Positions 9,228 to 21,698 of a stretch of 64,000 bases of DNA are shown one piece after another. The stretch's first letter is position 1. Every line of letters starts with the position of its first letter. A program made the position numbers and the translations under genes. The notes beneath the pieces were generated by a model that did no database searches, was not told where the DNA came from, and saw only the letters and a program-made list of their open reading frames with translations. This DNA comes from Rhizobium sp. Root482 (lineage in GTDB: Bacteria > Pseudomonadota > Alphaproteobacteria > Rhizobiales > Rhizobiaceae), in assembly GCF_001426565.1 (NCBI RefSeq), contig NZ_LMFA01000026.1:278971-342970 (forward strand), read 5' to 3'.

Positions 9228-9363
9228 CTCCCCTTCTCCCCAGCAGGGAGAAGTGCCGAGCGCATGCGAGGCGATGAGGGGGTCTTCGCCGCAAACTCGG
9301 AGCCAGTCGCCCCCCTCATCCGGCACTTCGTGCCACCTTCTCCCCGCTGGGGAGAAGAGGGAG
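9228..9363. repeat. Palindromic mosaic repeat, copy 1 (hutH-hutG intergenic)
   Basis: About 136 bp built of two terminal palindromes (CCTTCTCCCC paired with GGGGAGAAG-type arms) flanking a central inverted repeat, GATGAGGGGG at 9273-9282 and CCCCCCTCATC at 9310-9320. Blocks GAGGGGGTCTTCGCC, TCGGAGCCA and GCCACCTTCTCCCCGCTGGG recur in the same order at 25977-26102 inside bkdB. The architecture resembles rhizobial intergenic mosaic elements; assignment to a named family needs a search. It could act as an mRNA processing or stability hairpin between hutH and hutG. Confidence 0.8.
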
Positions 9364-9409
9364 CAAGGCGGCTGTCCTGCGAGACGGCCTACAAGAGGGA
9401 GGGGTTCCT

Positions 9410-10224
9410 ATGACCATCTTCGAAATCACCCAGGGCAATTCTCCCGTCATTCTGGCGTTTCCCCATACGGGCGTCACGATGCCCACCGATATCCATGACC
9501 GGCTCAACGACAATGGCCGGATCCTTGCCGACACCGATTGGCATATCCACGATCTCTATGCCGGCCTGCTGCCGCAGGCGACGACGGTACGGGCGACATT
9601 CCATCGCTATGTCATCGACGCCAATCGCGATCCGGAAGGCGTCAGCCTCTACCCCGGCCAGAACACGACCGGGCTCGTGCCCATGACCGATTTCGATGGC
9701 GTTCCGATCTGGAAGGACGGCGAGCAGCCGACCGAAGCCGATATCGCCGCCGGTCTTGCCGGTTTCCACGCGCCCTATCACGCGGCGCTTGCGGCCGAGA
9801 TCGAGCGAGTGAAGGCGTTCCACGGCATCGCCGTGCTCTATGACTGCCATTCGATCCGCTCTGACATCCCGTTCCTGTTCGAGGGGCTGTTGCCCGATTT
9901 CAACATCGGCACCGCTGGCGGCACGACCTGCGATCCCACAATCCAGAACGCAGCCGTCGATGTCGCCATGGGCGCTGCGGAATACACCAGCGTTCTCAAC
10001 GGCCGATTCAAGGGCGGGTGGACGACGCGCCATTATGGCCGTCCGGAAACCGGGGTCCACGCCATCCAGATGGAACTGGCCCAATCCTCCCATCTCGCCA
10101 CTGAGACGCCGCCTTTCGCCTATGACCGACAGAAGGCCGACAAGCTTCGCATTCACCTGAAAGATATTCTGGCGCGCATCGAAACCGTCGCGCTGACGCT
10201 GGCACACACCAAAAGGGGAACCAG

Positions 10225-10228
<4 letters not shown>
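9410..10228 (+). CDS. hutG: N-formylglutamate deformylase HutG
   Basis: A 272-residue zinc hydrolase of the N-formylglutamate amidohydrolase family that cleaves formylglutamate to glutamate and formate, the last step of the pathway. Family motifs include FPHTG (residues 17-21), the [10 protein letters not shown] segment, NRDP and [10 protein letters not shown]. The Shine-Dalgarno GAGGGAGGGG precedes the ATG. Its stop overlaps the hutU start as ATGA, which suggests translational coupling. It must not be confused with the arginase-type HutG of Enterobacteriaceae and Bacillus; the partner HutF supports the deformylase assignment. Confidence 0.95.
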
Positions 10229-11898
<1,670 letters not shown>

Positions 11899-11904
11899 TT
11901 TATG

Positions 11905-11937
11905 GAAGGGCGGCGCAGGTCGCCCTTCTTCGTTTTC
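11905..11937 (+). terminator. Hairpin terminator or attenuator after hutU
   Basis: GAAGGGCG (11905-11912) pairs with CGCCCTTC (11921-11928) and is followed by the T-rich TTCGTTTTC. It lies in the 56 bp between hutU and the YjiH-type gene, so it may lower expression of the distal genes relative to the enzymes. Confidence 0.6.
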
Positions 11938-11954
11938 ATCAGGGAGGAGTCAAC

Positions 11955-13280
11955 ATGACAGATTTAGCAACACAGAGCGGCGGCTCGCGCAGCAGCGCGG
12001 CCTTCAAGCTCGTTTTCTTCAGTCTTATCGGCATCGTAATGTTCTTCGTGCCGGTCACCATTGCCGGTAAATCCACGATCCTGCTCGATCACGCCGCAAC
12101 GGCCATTTCGAGCCAGCTTCGTCCGGCCGCCATCGTCTTCGTCTGCCTGCTGATGGCCTATGGCGCGCTTGCGCCCTTCGTTCGCGGCAGCTGGAAAAAG
12201 TCCGTCACCGAGATGATCTTCTCCGTGCTGCGGCTGCTCGGTCTCGCCCTGGCGCTCATGTATCTTGCAGGCGTCGGCCCGGCGAGCTTCTTCACACCGG
12301 ACATGCTGCCCTTTCTCTTCGACAAGCTGGTGCTGTCCGTCGGCCTGATCGTGCCGATCGGCGCCCTGGCGCTGGCCTTTCTGATCGGCTTCGGCCTCCT
12401 GGAATTCACCGGAGTGCTGGTGCAGCCGATCATGCGTCCGATCTGGCGCACCCCCGGCTGGTCGGCCATCGACGCCGTGGCCTCCTTCGTCGGCAGCTAT
12501 TCGATTGCGCTTCTGATCACCGATCGCGTCTTCAAGGAAGGCAAATATACGGTGCGCGAAGCGGCGATCATCGCAACGGGCTTCTCGACCGTCTCGGCCA
12601 CCTTCATGATCATCGTCGCCAAGACACTGGGGCTGATGGAGGCCTGGAACCTCTATTTCTGGACGACCCTCGTTGTCACCTTCATCGTATCGGCGATAAC
12701 CGCCCGCCTCTGGCCGATCACCGGCATGGATCACCCGGCCGATCGCGACCAGCCCCTTCCGGCCGGTAAGGGACGCCTGCAGACGGCCATCGATGTCGGC
12801 ATCGAGCAGGCACAGGTGGCCACCAGCCTTCCCGTCCTGCTGCGCGATACCTTCATCGACGGCCTGCGCATGGCGGCGATGATCCTGCCCAGCATCATGG
12901 CCGTCGGCCTGCTCGGCCTGCTTGCCGCCAAATATACGCCGATCTTCGATCTCCTCGGCCTGACGCTCTATCCCTTCACCTGGATCGCGCAATTCGCCGA
13001 TCCGATGCTGGCGGCCAAATCCATGGCGGCAGGTCTTGCGGAAATGTTCCTTCCCGCGATCCTGCTCAAGGAAGCGGATATCGGCCTGAAATTCGTGGCA
13101 GCGGTCGTTTCGGTCAGCCAGGTCCTGTTCCTGTCGGCCTCGATCCCTTGCGTGCTTGCAACCTCGATACCGCTCAGCTTCCGCGATCTGCTGGTGATCT
13201 GGTATATCCGCACCGGGCTCAGCATCCTGTTCACGGCGCCGGTCGCCTGGCTGGCGATCTCCATGGGCTGGCTGGGCTGA
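11955..13280 (+). CDS. YjiH-family membrane protein, candidate hut transporter
   Basis: A 441-residue polytopic membrane protein of the YjiH/nucleoside-recognition (Gate domain) family, with about ten hydrophobic segments. Two related Gate-like halves are visible, the second around SLPVLLRDTFIDGLRMAAMILP and GLAEMFLPAILLKEADI. Members recur inside hut clusters of alpha- and gammaproteobacteria, where histidine or urocanate uptake has been proposed; direct transport evidence is not something the sequence gives. An AGGGAGG Shine-Dalgarno precedes the ATG. The stop overlaps the hutD start by one base (TGATG), tying it to the hut operon. Confidence 0.8.
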   Translation: MTDLATQSGGSRSSAAFKLVFFSLIGIVMFFVPVTIAGKSTILLDHAATAISSQLRPAAIVFVCLLMAYGALAPFVRGSWKKSVTEMIFSVLRLLGLALALMYLAGVGPASFFTPDMLPFLFDKLVLSVGLIVPIGALALAFLIGFGLLEFTGVLVQPIMRPIWRTPGWSAIDAVASFVGSYSIALLITDRVFKEGKYTVREAAIIATGFSTVSATFMIIVAKTLGLMEAWNLYFWTTLVVTFIVSAITARLWPITGMDHPADRDQPLPAGKGRLQTAIDVGIEQAQVATSLPVLLRDTFIDGLRMAAMILPSIMAVGLLGLLAAKYTPIFDLLGLTLYPFTWIAQFADPMLAAKSMAAGLAEMFLPAILLKEADIGLKFVAAVVSVSQVLFLSASIPCVLATSIPLSFRDLLVIWYIRTGLSILFTAPVAWLAISMGWLG

Positions 13281-13852
13281 TGTCCTTCCGGATCCTCAAG
13301 GCATCCGATTATCGCCGCATGCCGTGGAAGAACGGCGGCGGCGAGACGGTGGAAATCGCCGTGTTTCCGCCAACTGCCGATCTCGCCAGCTTCGGCTGGC
13401 GAGTGAGCATGGCGACAGTGGCGGATAATGGTCCCTTCTCCGTCTTCCCCGGCATCGACCGGACCCTTGCCGTGCTTCAGGGTGAAGGCATGGAACTCGA
13501 CATTGCCGGACGGACGCCGATGCTTTTGACGCAGGCTTCCGCGCCACTCGCCTTTCCGGCGGATGCGGCGACATGGGCGCGGCTCGTCTCCGGCGCCATC
13601 ACCGATCTCAACATCATGACCCGGCGCGGACAATGGACGCACCGGGTCGAGAGGCGGATAGTCGAAGGGCAGCATGGTCTCGATGCCGAAGGAGGCGTAA
13701 CCCTTTTTCTGCCGCTAGGCCCTCTCCGCATCGATGCGGACGACCGCGCGGTCGAACTTGAAAGGCTGGATTGCGCCCTGCTTGATGGCCCCGTGGAGAT
13801 CACAGCGGACTTGCCGGTAGAGGCCTATCTGATCCGCCTGACGCCGGTCTAA
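13280..13852 (+). CDS. hutD: HutD family protein
   Basis: A 190-residue cupin-fold protein of the HutD/Ves family. Recognisable pieces are RRMPWKNGGGETVEIA near residues 12-27, FGWRVSMATVADNGPFSVFPGIDR and the C-terminal PVEAYLIRLTPV. In Pseudomonas HutD is not catalytic for histidine breakdown but influences hut expression, perhaps by binding formylglutamate and setting an upper limit to the pathway. It overlaps the upstream membrane-protein gene by one base, giving the last gene of the rightward hut operon. Confidence 0.9.
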   Translation: MSFRILKASDYRRMPWKNGGGETVEIAVFPPTADLASFGWRVSMATVADNGPFSVFPGIDRTLAVLQGEGMELDIAGRTPMLLTQASAPLAFPADAATWARLVSGAITDLNIMTRRGQWTHRVERRIVEGQHGLDAEGGVTLFLPLGPLRIDADDRAVELERLDCALLDGPVEITADLPVEAYLIRLTPV

Positions 13853-13861
13853 GCAAGGCTG

Positions 13862-13891
13862 GCCGGCGCAGTCTGTACCTATTGCGCCGGC
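13862..13891. terminator. Bidirectional hairpin between hutD and the TetR gene
   Basis: GCCGGCGCA (13862-13870) and TGCGCCGGC (13883-13891) form a nine-base stem in the 26 bp between the convergent hutD and tetR-type genes, overlapping the last codons of the latter. No long T run is present, so strength is uncertain. Confidence 0.5.
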
Positions 13892-14481
13892 ACGACGCTT
13901 TCGGCCGGCCAGAACTGCAGGGCCATGTCGACGACGCGGTACAATTCCGCCCGGTTCGCGCCGGATGCCGCCTGGATGGCAGTACCTTGGGAAACGGTCA
14001 TGATGTAACGGGCAAGATCGTCGGGCTCATGCCCCTCCGGCAAGTCGCCCTCTTCAGCCGCACGGGCGAAACGCTCGGCCAGGTCGCGCTCGCCGCGATG
14101 GCGGTTCTCGACCAGACATTTCTGGATTTCGGCGGCTGCCTCGCTGCAGGCAAGCGCCCCGTTGATCCCCATGCAGCCGCTCGGCCCCGTTTCGGCCGTC
14201 TGGCTATCGGCAAAGCCGCGCAGGATCTTTTCAGCGACGATGCGGGCTCTCGGCTCCTTCAAAGCCTCGTGAAAGAAGTACATCTTGGTGCGCTGGTAAC
14301 GCTCCAACGCCTTGAGAAACAGGCCCTCCTTGTTGCCGAAAACGCCGTAGAGGCTCGGCTTGGTGATGCCCATGCCATCGGTGAGGTCGGTCAGTGACGT
14401 ACCTTCATAGCCTTTTCGCCAGAAGAGCTCCATCGCTGTTTCCAGTGCCTCGTCGACGTCAAATTCCCTTGGCCGTCCCAT
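13879..14481 (-). CDS. TetR/AcrR-family repressor of the adjacent RND pump
   Basis: A 200-residue one-domain-plus-HTH regulator. The N-terminal DNA-binding part (MGRPREFDVDEALETAME, then TSLTDLTDGMGITKPSLYGVFGNKEGLF) is a typical TetR helix-turn-helix in residues 10-58; the C-terminal ligand domain contains FWPAESVVPAQ at the end. It is divergent from the efflux adaptor gene across 176 bp that carry two matching palindromes, the classical arrangement of a local repressor that controls both itself and the pump and is released by a pump substrate. The inducer is not predictable. Confidence 0.9.
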   Translation of the reverse strand: MGRPREFDVDEALETAMELFWRKGYEGTSLTDLTDGMGITKPSLYGVFGNKEGLFLKALERYQRTKMYFFHEALKEPRARIVAEKILRGFADSQTAETGPSGCMGINGALACSEAAAEIQKCLVENRHRGERDLAERFARAAEEGDLPEGHEPDDLARYIMTVSQGTAIQAASGANRAELYRVVDMALQFWPAESVVPAQ

Positions 14482-14506
14482 GAATTCGGACCCTCCCGAA
14501 TTTTTT

Positions 14507-14575
14507 TATACCGATCGGTATATAATTCGATTGACATTTATGGGTTCACGAACCTATTTCTATACCGAACGGTAT
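14507..14575. promoter_or_regulatory. Twin TetR operators and RND-pump promoter
   Basis: TATACCGATCGGTATA (14507-14522) is a perfect 16-bp palindrome; ATACCGAACGGTAT (14562-14575) is a near-identical second site, centres 54 bp apart (about five helical turns). Between them a consensus TTGACA (14531-14536) and a TATTTC (14555-14560) form a rightward promoter with an 18-base spacer, so the second operator sits at the expected transcription start. A different dyad, GGTTC-AC-GAACC (14543-14554), lies between the -35 and -10. Confidence 0.85.
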
Positions 14576-14657
14576 TGAACGTCAATGCTCATACGGACTT
14601 CGGCTCCCACGAAGTCCTGCGAGCCCCGCCTCCGGGCCAAGATTCAGGATCGCCGCC

Positions 14658-15878
14658 ATGTCATTTAGAACTTTCAGAACCAAACTTCTCGTCACCGGCA
14701 TCCTGCTGGCAGTAGCGACCATCACGCCGACGATCGTCTTCGAACTGCAGGGAAGCCCCGCCGGCAGCGGCAATGCCGCCGATGCCTCTGCCGCGGCACC
14801 CGCCGCAATTCCTGTCTCCGTGGCTTCCGTTGAGGCAAGGCAGATCACCGAGTGGAGGCAATTCTCCGGGCGGCTGGAAGCGGTCGATCATGTCGATCTG
14901 CGATCGCGCGTCGCCGGCGCCATCCAGTCCGTCCACTTCCAGGAAGGCGCCATCGTCAAGAAGGGCGATCTCCTCGTCACCATCGACCCAGCGCCCTACC
15001 AGGCGGAAGTCGCCCGCGCCCGGGCAAGCGTCACCGCGGCGCAAGCCCGTGCGTCGCTCGCCGGCACCGAACTGAAGCGCGGCAAGCAGTTGCTCGCCTC
15101 CAACGCCATTTCGCAGAGCGACTACGACCAGCGCCTGATCGGCCAGGCAAGCGCCAATGCCGAGCTTGAAGCCGCCCGCGCCGTGCTGCAATCGGCGGCG
15201 CTCAATCTGGGCTATACCGAAATCCGCGCGCCGATCACCGGCCGTGTCGGCAAGATCGAGATCACCGCCGGCAATCTGATCGCCGCCGGCACCGCCTCGC
15301 CGGTCCTCACCCGCCTGGTGTCGCTGAGCCCGATCTATGCGAGCTTCGAGGCCGGCGAGGACATCGTCGCCGGTATTTTCGCGGACCTGCCCAAAGGCGT
15401 GAATGCCCGCAATTTCATCGATCGCGTTCCCGTGCGCATGGATGTCGCTGCCCGCTCCGGCATCGAGGGCACGCTCCAGCTGATCGACAACAGCGTCGAT
15501 CCGCAAAGCGGCACGATCCGGGTTCGCGCCGTGTTCGATAATGCCGATGGCGCATTGCTGCCGGGCCAGTTCGCCCGGCTGAACATGGGCGCGGCAAAGA
15601 CGGAAGACGCCGTGCTGATCCAGGAACGGGCGATCGGCACCGACCAGAACAAGAAATATGTAATGGTCGTTACCCCGGACAATATTGTCGAGTATCGCGA
15701 AATCACCCTGGGTCGATTGTCTGAAGGTCTTCGGGTGGTGACGTCCGGGCTGAAGGCCAAGGAACGCATCGTCGTCAACGGCCTCCAGCGCATTCGCCCC
15801 GGCGCGCTCGTCGCACCCGAGATGGTATCGATGACACGGGATGCGCACCCCGACCAGCAAGCCTCCCTCTCGCAATAG
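14658..15878 (+). CDS. RND efflux periplasmic adaptor (AcrA/MexE/BepF-like)
   Basis: A 406-residue membrane fusion protein. It has one N-terminal membrane anchor (about residues 8-29), then a barrel-sandwich hybrid (EAVDHVDLRSRVAGAIQSV and the matching GYTEIRAPITGRVGKIEI) interrupted by an alpha-helical hairpin near residues 105-175, followed by the beta-barrel and membrane-proximal domains (GALLPGQFARLNMG). No lipobox cysteine is present, so it is anchored by a transmembrane helix and not by lipid. It would link the inner-membrane pump downstream to an outer-membrane channel. Closest recognisable relatives are MexE and Brucella BepF. It is the first gene under the twin-operator promoter. Confidence 0.92.
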   Translation: MSFRTFRTKLLVTGILLAVATITPTIVFELQGSPAGSGNAADASAAAPAAIPVSVASVEARQITEWRQFSGRLEAVDHVDLRSRVAGAIQSVHFQEGAIVKKGDLLVTIDPAPYQAEVARARASVTAAQARASLAGTELKRGKQLLASNAISQSDYDQRLIGQASANAELEAARAVLQSAALNLGYTEIRAPITGRVGKIEITAGNLIAAGTASPVLTRLVSLSPIYASFEAGEDIVAGIFADLPKGVNARNFIDRVPVRMDVAARSGIEGTLQLIDNSVDPQSGTIRVRAVFDNADGALLPGQFARLNMGAAKTEDAVLIQERAIGTDQNKKYVMVVTPDNIVEYREITLGRLSEGLRVVTSGLKAKERIVVNGLQRIRPGALVAPEMVSMTRDAHPDQQASLSQ

Positions 15879-15912
15879 TCTTTTCCCGGCAGCCAGCACA
15901 AGGCCTCCCGCC

Positions 15913-19143
<3,231 letters not shown>

Positions 19144-19165
19144 GGATACCTCCCGATACAGGAAG

Positions 19166-19197
19166 AACGGCGTCGCATGATTGCGGCGCCGTTTTCG
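19166..19197 (+). terminator. Rho-independent terminator of the RND operon
   Basis: AACGGCGTCGC (19166-19176), loop ATGATT, then GCGGCGCCGTT (19183-19193) with one wobble pair, followed by TTCGTT. It lies 22 bases after the pump stop codon. Confidence 0.8.
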
Positions 19198-19262
19198 TTC
19201 AGACGGGCCGCGCCGATTGCCGAAAGCGTATATCCATCGACCGGATGGAATCAGGAGATGGC

Positions 19263-19469
19263 ATGGAAACGGTAGAGATCGGCAATCGGGGCGATTTTGC
19301 ACTTTGGACAATCGAGCGCGCCCAGGAAATCGTTACCCGCGAAGGCGCGGCTTTCGCGATCGCGGCCCGCGACATGGATGAAGGAAAGCTGGCGGAGACG
19401 GCGGCGGCGCTCGGCAAGGCGATCAGCAATGCCATGATCGAGGTTTTCGACGGCCTGATGGTGGATTGA
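19263..19469 (+). CDS. Conserved-looking small protein, 68 residues
   Basis: A 68-residue ORF (METVEIGNRGDFALWTIERA start) with an AGGAG Shine-Dalgarno ten bases upstream. It is acidic, with no signal peptide or membrane segment; two amphipathic helices (residues 15-38 and 45-63) are likely. I do not recognise a named family. It lies alone between the RND terminator and the convergent ferritin-like gene. Codon use matches its neighbours, which supports a real gene. Confidence 0.6.
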   Translation: METVEIGNRGDFALWTIERAQEIVTREGAAFAIAARDMDEGKLAETAAALGKAISNAMIEVFDGLMVD

Positions 19470-19523
19470 ACATCTGAATTGCCGCTGGAGGCAGCAAACA
19501 GGCCGCCTCCAGGCTGATATCGG

Positions 19524-19994
19524 TTATTTGTTGATGGCGGTGACGGCCAGATTTGTCAGCTTGCTGTTAGCCGCCTTCTCCTGGTCGAGAATCTCGCTGA
19601 GAAGCACATGCGCTTCCTCATTGCCGAGAACCTTGGCCCATTCGCGCAGCGATCCGTAGCGGGCGATTTCGTAATGCTCGACAGCCTGGCAGGCCGCCAG
19701 CAAGCCGGCGTCGAGCGCAATGCCCTTGCCTTCCTCCATCAGCCCATCGGCCTCCTTCAGCAGGCCCTCGGCGGCATCGCATTTTTCCCCTTCGGCCTTC
19801 TTACCGATCGTCTTGAAGACCTTCTTCAGGGTCTCGATCTGCCCCTTGGTCTCCTCCAGGTGATGATCGACCGCTTTCTTGAGCTCGGCGTTCTTGACCG
19901 CCTTCGAGACCTTGGGCAACGCCTTCGCGATGGCATTTTCGGCGTAGTAGATATCTTTCAGCGTATGTTCGAAAAGTTCCTCAAGCGTTTGCAT
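19524..19994 (-). CDS. Ferritin-like DUF892 (YciE/YciF-type) stress protein
   Basis: A 156-residue all-helical protein of the DUF892 family (start MQTLEELFEHTLKDIYYAENAIAKALP given in part), with the ferritin-like pattern of acidic and histidine residues (YYAENA, DHHLEETKGQ, CQAVEHYEIARYG). Relatives YciE and YciF are induced by stress and resemble rubrerythrin-like di-iron proteins, but their chemistry is unsettled. The start at 19994 has a GGAG Shine-Dalgarno; a TTG at 20006 is less likely. A perfect GGAAC-N16-CGTT promoter stands 31-55 bp upstream, placing it in the general stress response. Confidence 0.9.
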   Translation of the reverse strand: MQTLEELFEHTLKDIYYAENAIAKALPKVSKAVKNAELKKAVDHHLEETKGQIETLKKVFKTIGKKAEGEKCDAAEGLLKEADGLMEEGKGIALDAGLLAACQAVEHYEIARYGSLREWAKVLGNEEAHVLLSEILDQEKAANSKLTNLAVTAINK

Positions 19995-20024
19995 GTTTTG
20001 CTCCAAATGGTGATGACGACGACA

Positions 20025-20049
20025 AACGCCCGGAACGGGGATTCGTTCC
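20025..20049 (-). promoter_or_regulatory. EcfG-type stress promoter for the DUF892 gene
   Basis: Read on the minus strand, GGAAC (20049-20045), sixteen bases, then CGTT (20028-20025). This is the alphaproteobacterial sigma-EcfG consensus with a 16-base spacer, and it ends 31 bp before the ATG. Confidence 0.75.
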
Positions 20050-20120
20050 TTTGTGCCGGGAGGGCAAACCCTTCATTTGCGGGCAAAACGAGCCATCCTT
20101 GCCCTTGAAAGCATGGGATT

Positions 20121-20145
20121 GGAACAAACCGGCCCGAAACAGGTT
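20121..20145 (+). promoter_or_regulatory. EcfG-like stress promoter for the DUF883-type gene
   Basis: GGAAC (20121-20125), sixteen bases, then GGTT (20142-20145), 37 bp before the GTG start. The -10 element differs by one base from the CGTT consensus. Confidence 0.55.
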
Positions 20146-20182
20146 CTTCGAAGGTAGAAAAACCATTCACCAGGAGAACCCC

Positions 20183-20518
20183 GTGGCCAATCCGAATACA
20201 CCCCAGACGAACGAAAACGAGATTACCTCCTTGCGCGCCGAGGTCGCGCGCCTGACGAAGATCGTCTCGTCGCAAGGCGCCCAGGCCTATAGCGATGTGC
20301 GTGGCCGTGCGGCACAGGCGGTCGATGCCGTCGGGCCTGCTGCCCGCAAGACCGTTGATGCCGCCAAGGCGGAAGGCGGGGCACTCGCCCAGACAGCGCG
20401 CGAACACCCGGCCGCCGCCGGCTCCGTCATGGTGCTGGCCGCCGCTCTCGGTATGCTTGTGGGTTATGCGCTTGGAGCGTCCTCGCAACCCGAGCCGCCG
20501 CGCCGCCGCTATTGGTAA
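20183..20518 (+). CDS. Membrane-anchored DUF883/ElaB/YqjD-like protein (GTG start)
   Basis: A 111-residue protein with a coiled-coil-like N-terminal half (EITSLRAEVARLTKIVSSQG), an alanine-rich amphipathic middle, a conserved REHP turn, one C-terminal membrane helix (SVMVLAAALGMLVGYALGA, residues 82-100) and a basic end RRRYW. That plan is typical of the ElaB/YqjD/DUF883 family; in E. coli YqjD tethers ribosomes to the membrane in stationary phase. No ATG fits; GTG at 20183 has an AGGAG Shine-Dalgarno seven bases upstream. It is divergent from the DUF892 gene and has its own EcfG-like promoter and terminator. Confidence 0.8.
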   Translation: MANPNTPQTNENEITSLRAEVARLTKIVSSQGAQAYSDVRGRAAQAVDAVGPAARKTVDAAKAEGGALAQTAREHPAAAGSVMVLAAALGMLVGYALGASSQPEPPRRRYW

Positions 20519-20590
20519 GGAGGACGTGGCTGGGCTCGATACAAATCGATGACGGGCACCTGAATCCCCTAATTTTGCCTGACGAGATTG

Positions 20591-20621
20591 AACCAGTGAC
20601 CTTTTTGGCCACTGGTTTTTT
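20591..20621 (+). terminator. Strong rho-independent terminator
   Basis: AACCAGTG (20591-20598) pairs with CACTGGTT (20610-20617), followed by an unbroken T run to 20621. It closes the DUF883-type gene. Confidence 0.9.
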
Positions 20622-20663
20622 CATGATTCCCACAACCACGCCGGGCATCCGCAGGCGACGGAT

Positions 20664-20688
20664 GGAACATATTTCCGTAGCCGGCGTT
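20664..20688 (+). promoter_or_regulatory. EcfG-type stress promoter for the 24-residue membrane peptide
   Basis: GGAAC (20664-20668), sixteen bases, CGTT (20685-20688): a perfect match to the consensus, 29 bp before the ATG of the peptide gene. Confidence 0.75.
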
Positions 20689-20717
20689 CTTTCCAGGTCA
20701 TCAAGAAAGGACCCGTT

Positions 20718-20792
20718 ATGAACCGTATCATCTACATCGTCGGCCTGGTTGTCATCGTCATCGCAATCCTGTCGTTCTTCGGACTGCGTTGA
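20718..20792 (+). CDS. 24-residue single-pass membrane peptide
   Basis: ATG to TGA encodes 24 residues: MNRIIYIV at the start, then about sixteen strongly hydrophobic residues, ending FFGLR. Positive charges at both ends and a single hydrophobic helix indicate a small inner-membrane protein. An AAGGA Shine-Dalgarno lies eight bases upstream and a perfect EcfG-type promoter drives it, with a terminator before and a strong hairpin after. Similar peptides beginning MNRI are common in rhizobial genomes but usually unannotated because of size; that is recollection, not a search result. Function is unknown; a membrane-stress role is inference from the promoter. Confidence 0.75.
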   Translation: MNRIIYIVGLVVIVIAILSFFGLR

Positions 20793-20828
20793 GCGATCTG
20801 CCCCGATTTCTTGCCATTCATAAACAAT

Positions 20829-20867
20829 CATGTTGCGGCAGGCGCAGAAAACGCCCTGCCGCAACAT
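20829..20867. terminator. Long perfect hairpin between convergent genes
   Basis: CATGTTGCGGCAGG (20829-20842) and CCTGCCGCAACATG (20854-20867) form a 14-bp perfect stem with an 11-base loop, between the peptide gene and the convergent enoyl-CoA hydratase gene. There is no long T tract, but the stem could terminate or protect both transcripts. Confidence 0.65.
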
Positions 20868-20897
20868 GCATTTCAGGGATGAACCGAAACGGCTATT

Positions 20898-21668
20898 CTA
20901 TTTGCCCTGGAATTTCGGAGCGCGTTTTTCAACGAAGGCCGCCATGCCTTCCTTCTGGTCGGCGGTAGAGAACAGCGAATGGAAAAGCCGGCGCTCGAAC
21001 AGGATGCCTTCCCTCAGGCCGCCTTCCAGCGCCCGCTCTACCGCCTCACGCGCGGCGAGCGTCGCCGCCTTGCCATAGCCAGCGATCGCCTGCGCCGCGG
21101 CAAGCGCTTCCTCCATCAGCTTTTCAGCCGGGATGACCCGCGCCACCAGCCCGGCGCGCTCGGCCTCCGTCGCATCCATCATCCGTCCGGTCAGGATCAT
21201 GTCCATCGCCTTCGCCTTGCCGACAAGCTTGGTCAGGCGCTGCGACCCGCCCATGCCGGGAATCACGCCGAGCTTAATCTCGGGCTGGCCGAACATGGCA
21301 GTATCGGCGGCAAAGATCATGTCGCACATCATCGCCAGTTCGCAACCGCCGCCGAGCGCATAACCGGAGACGGCCGCGATCTTCGGCGTCCGCAAGGCCG
21401 CGAAGCGATCCCAAGCGGCAAAATAATCCTCGTGGAACATTTCGGTAAACGCCTTGTCGGCCATTTCCTTGATATCGGCACCGGCGGCAAAGGCCTTGTC
21501 GGACCCTTTCAAGACGAAACAGCCGACATCCGGGTCGCGGTCGAGGGGGGTCAGTTCGTCGACCATGGCCTGCATGATCTGCGAATTCAGCGCATTGCGC
21601 GCCGCCGGCCGGTTGAGCGTGACGACGACGACCCGTCCCTGCCGTTCGACGATGATCGGTTTTTCCAT
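20898..21668 (-). CDS. Enoyl-CoA hydratase
   Basis: A 256-residue crotonase. The oxyanion-hole segments are [11 protein letters not shown] and [14 protein letters not shown]; the two catalytic glutamates are E in GGCELA and E in [11 protein letters not shown], so the hydratase reaction should be intact. It hydrates 2-enoyl-CoA, and next to the valine/isoleucine genes it probably acts on methacrylyl-CoA and tiglyl-CoA. It is the last gene of the leftward branched-chain cluster, 30 bp after mmsB. Confidence 0.9.
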   Translation of the reverse strand: MEKPIIVERQGRVVVVTLNRPAARNALNSQIMQAMVDELTPLDRDPDVGCFVLKGSDKAFAAGADIKEMADKAFTEMFHEDYFAAWDRFAALRTPKIAAVSGYALGGGCELAMMCDMIFAADTAMFGQPEIKLGVIPGMGGSQRLTKLVGKAKAMDMILTGRMMDATEAERAGLVARVIPAEKLMEEALAAAQAIAGYGKAATLAAREAVERALEGGLREGILFERRLFHSLFSTADQKEGMAAFVEKRAPKFQGK

Positions 21669-21698
21669 GGGCTTGTCTCCTTGAATGCCTTTCGGCGA

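Noticed and set aside
9228..9363. Possible CRISPR array or transposon end
   Set aside because: Only one unit per locus, no spacer-repeat periodicity and no transposase; the structure is a palindromic mosaic repeat.
13280..13852. HutD as an enzyme of histidine breakdown
   Set aside because: All five enzymatic steps are already covered by HutH, HutU, HutI, HutF and HutG, and HutD has no known catalytic role there.
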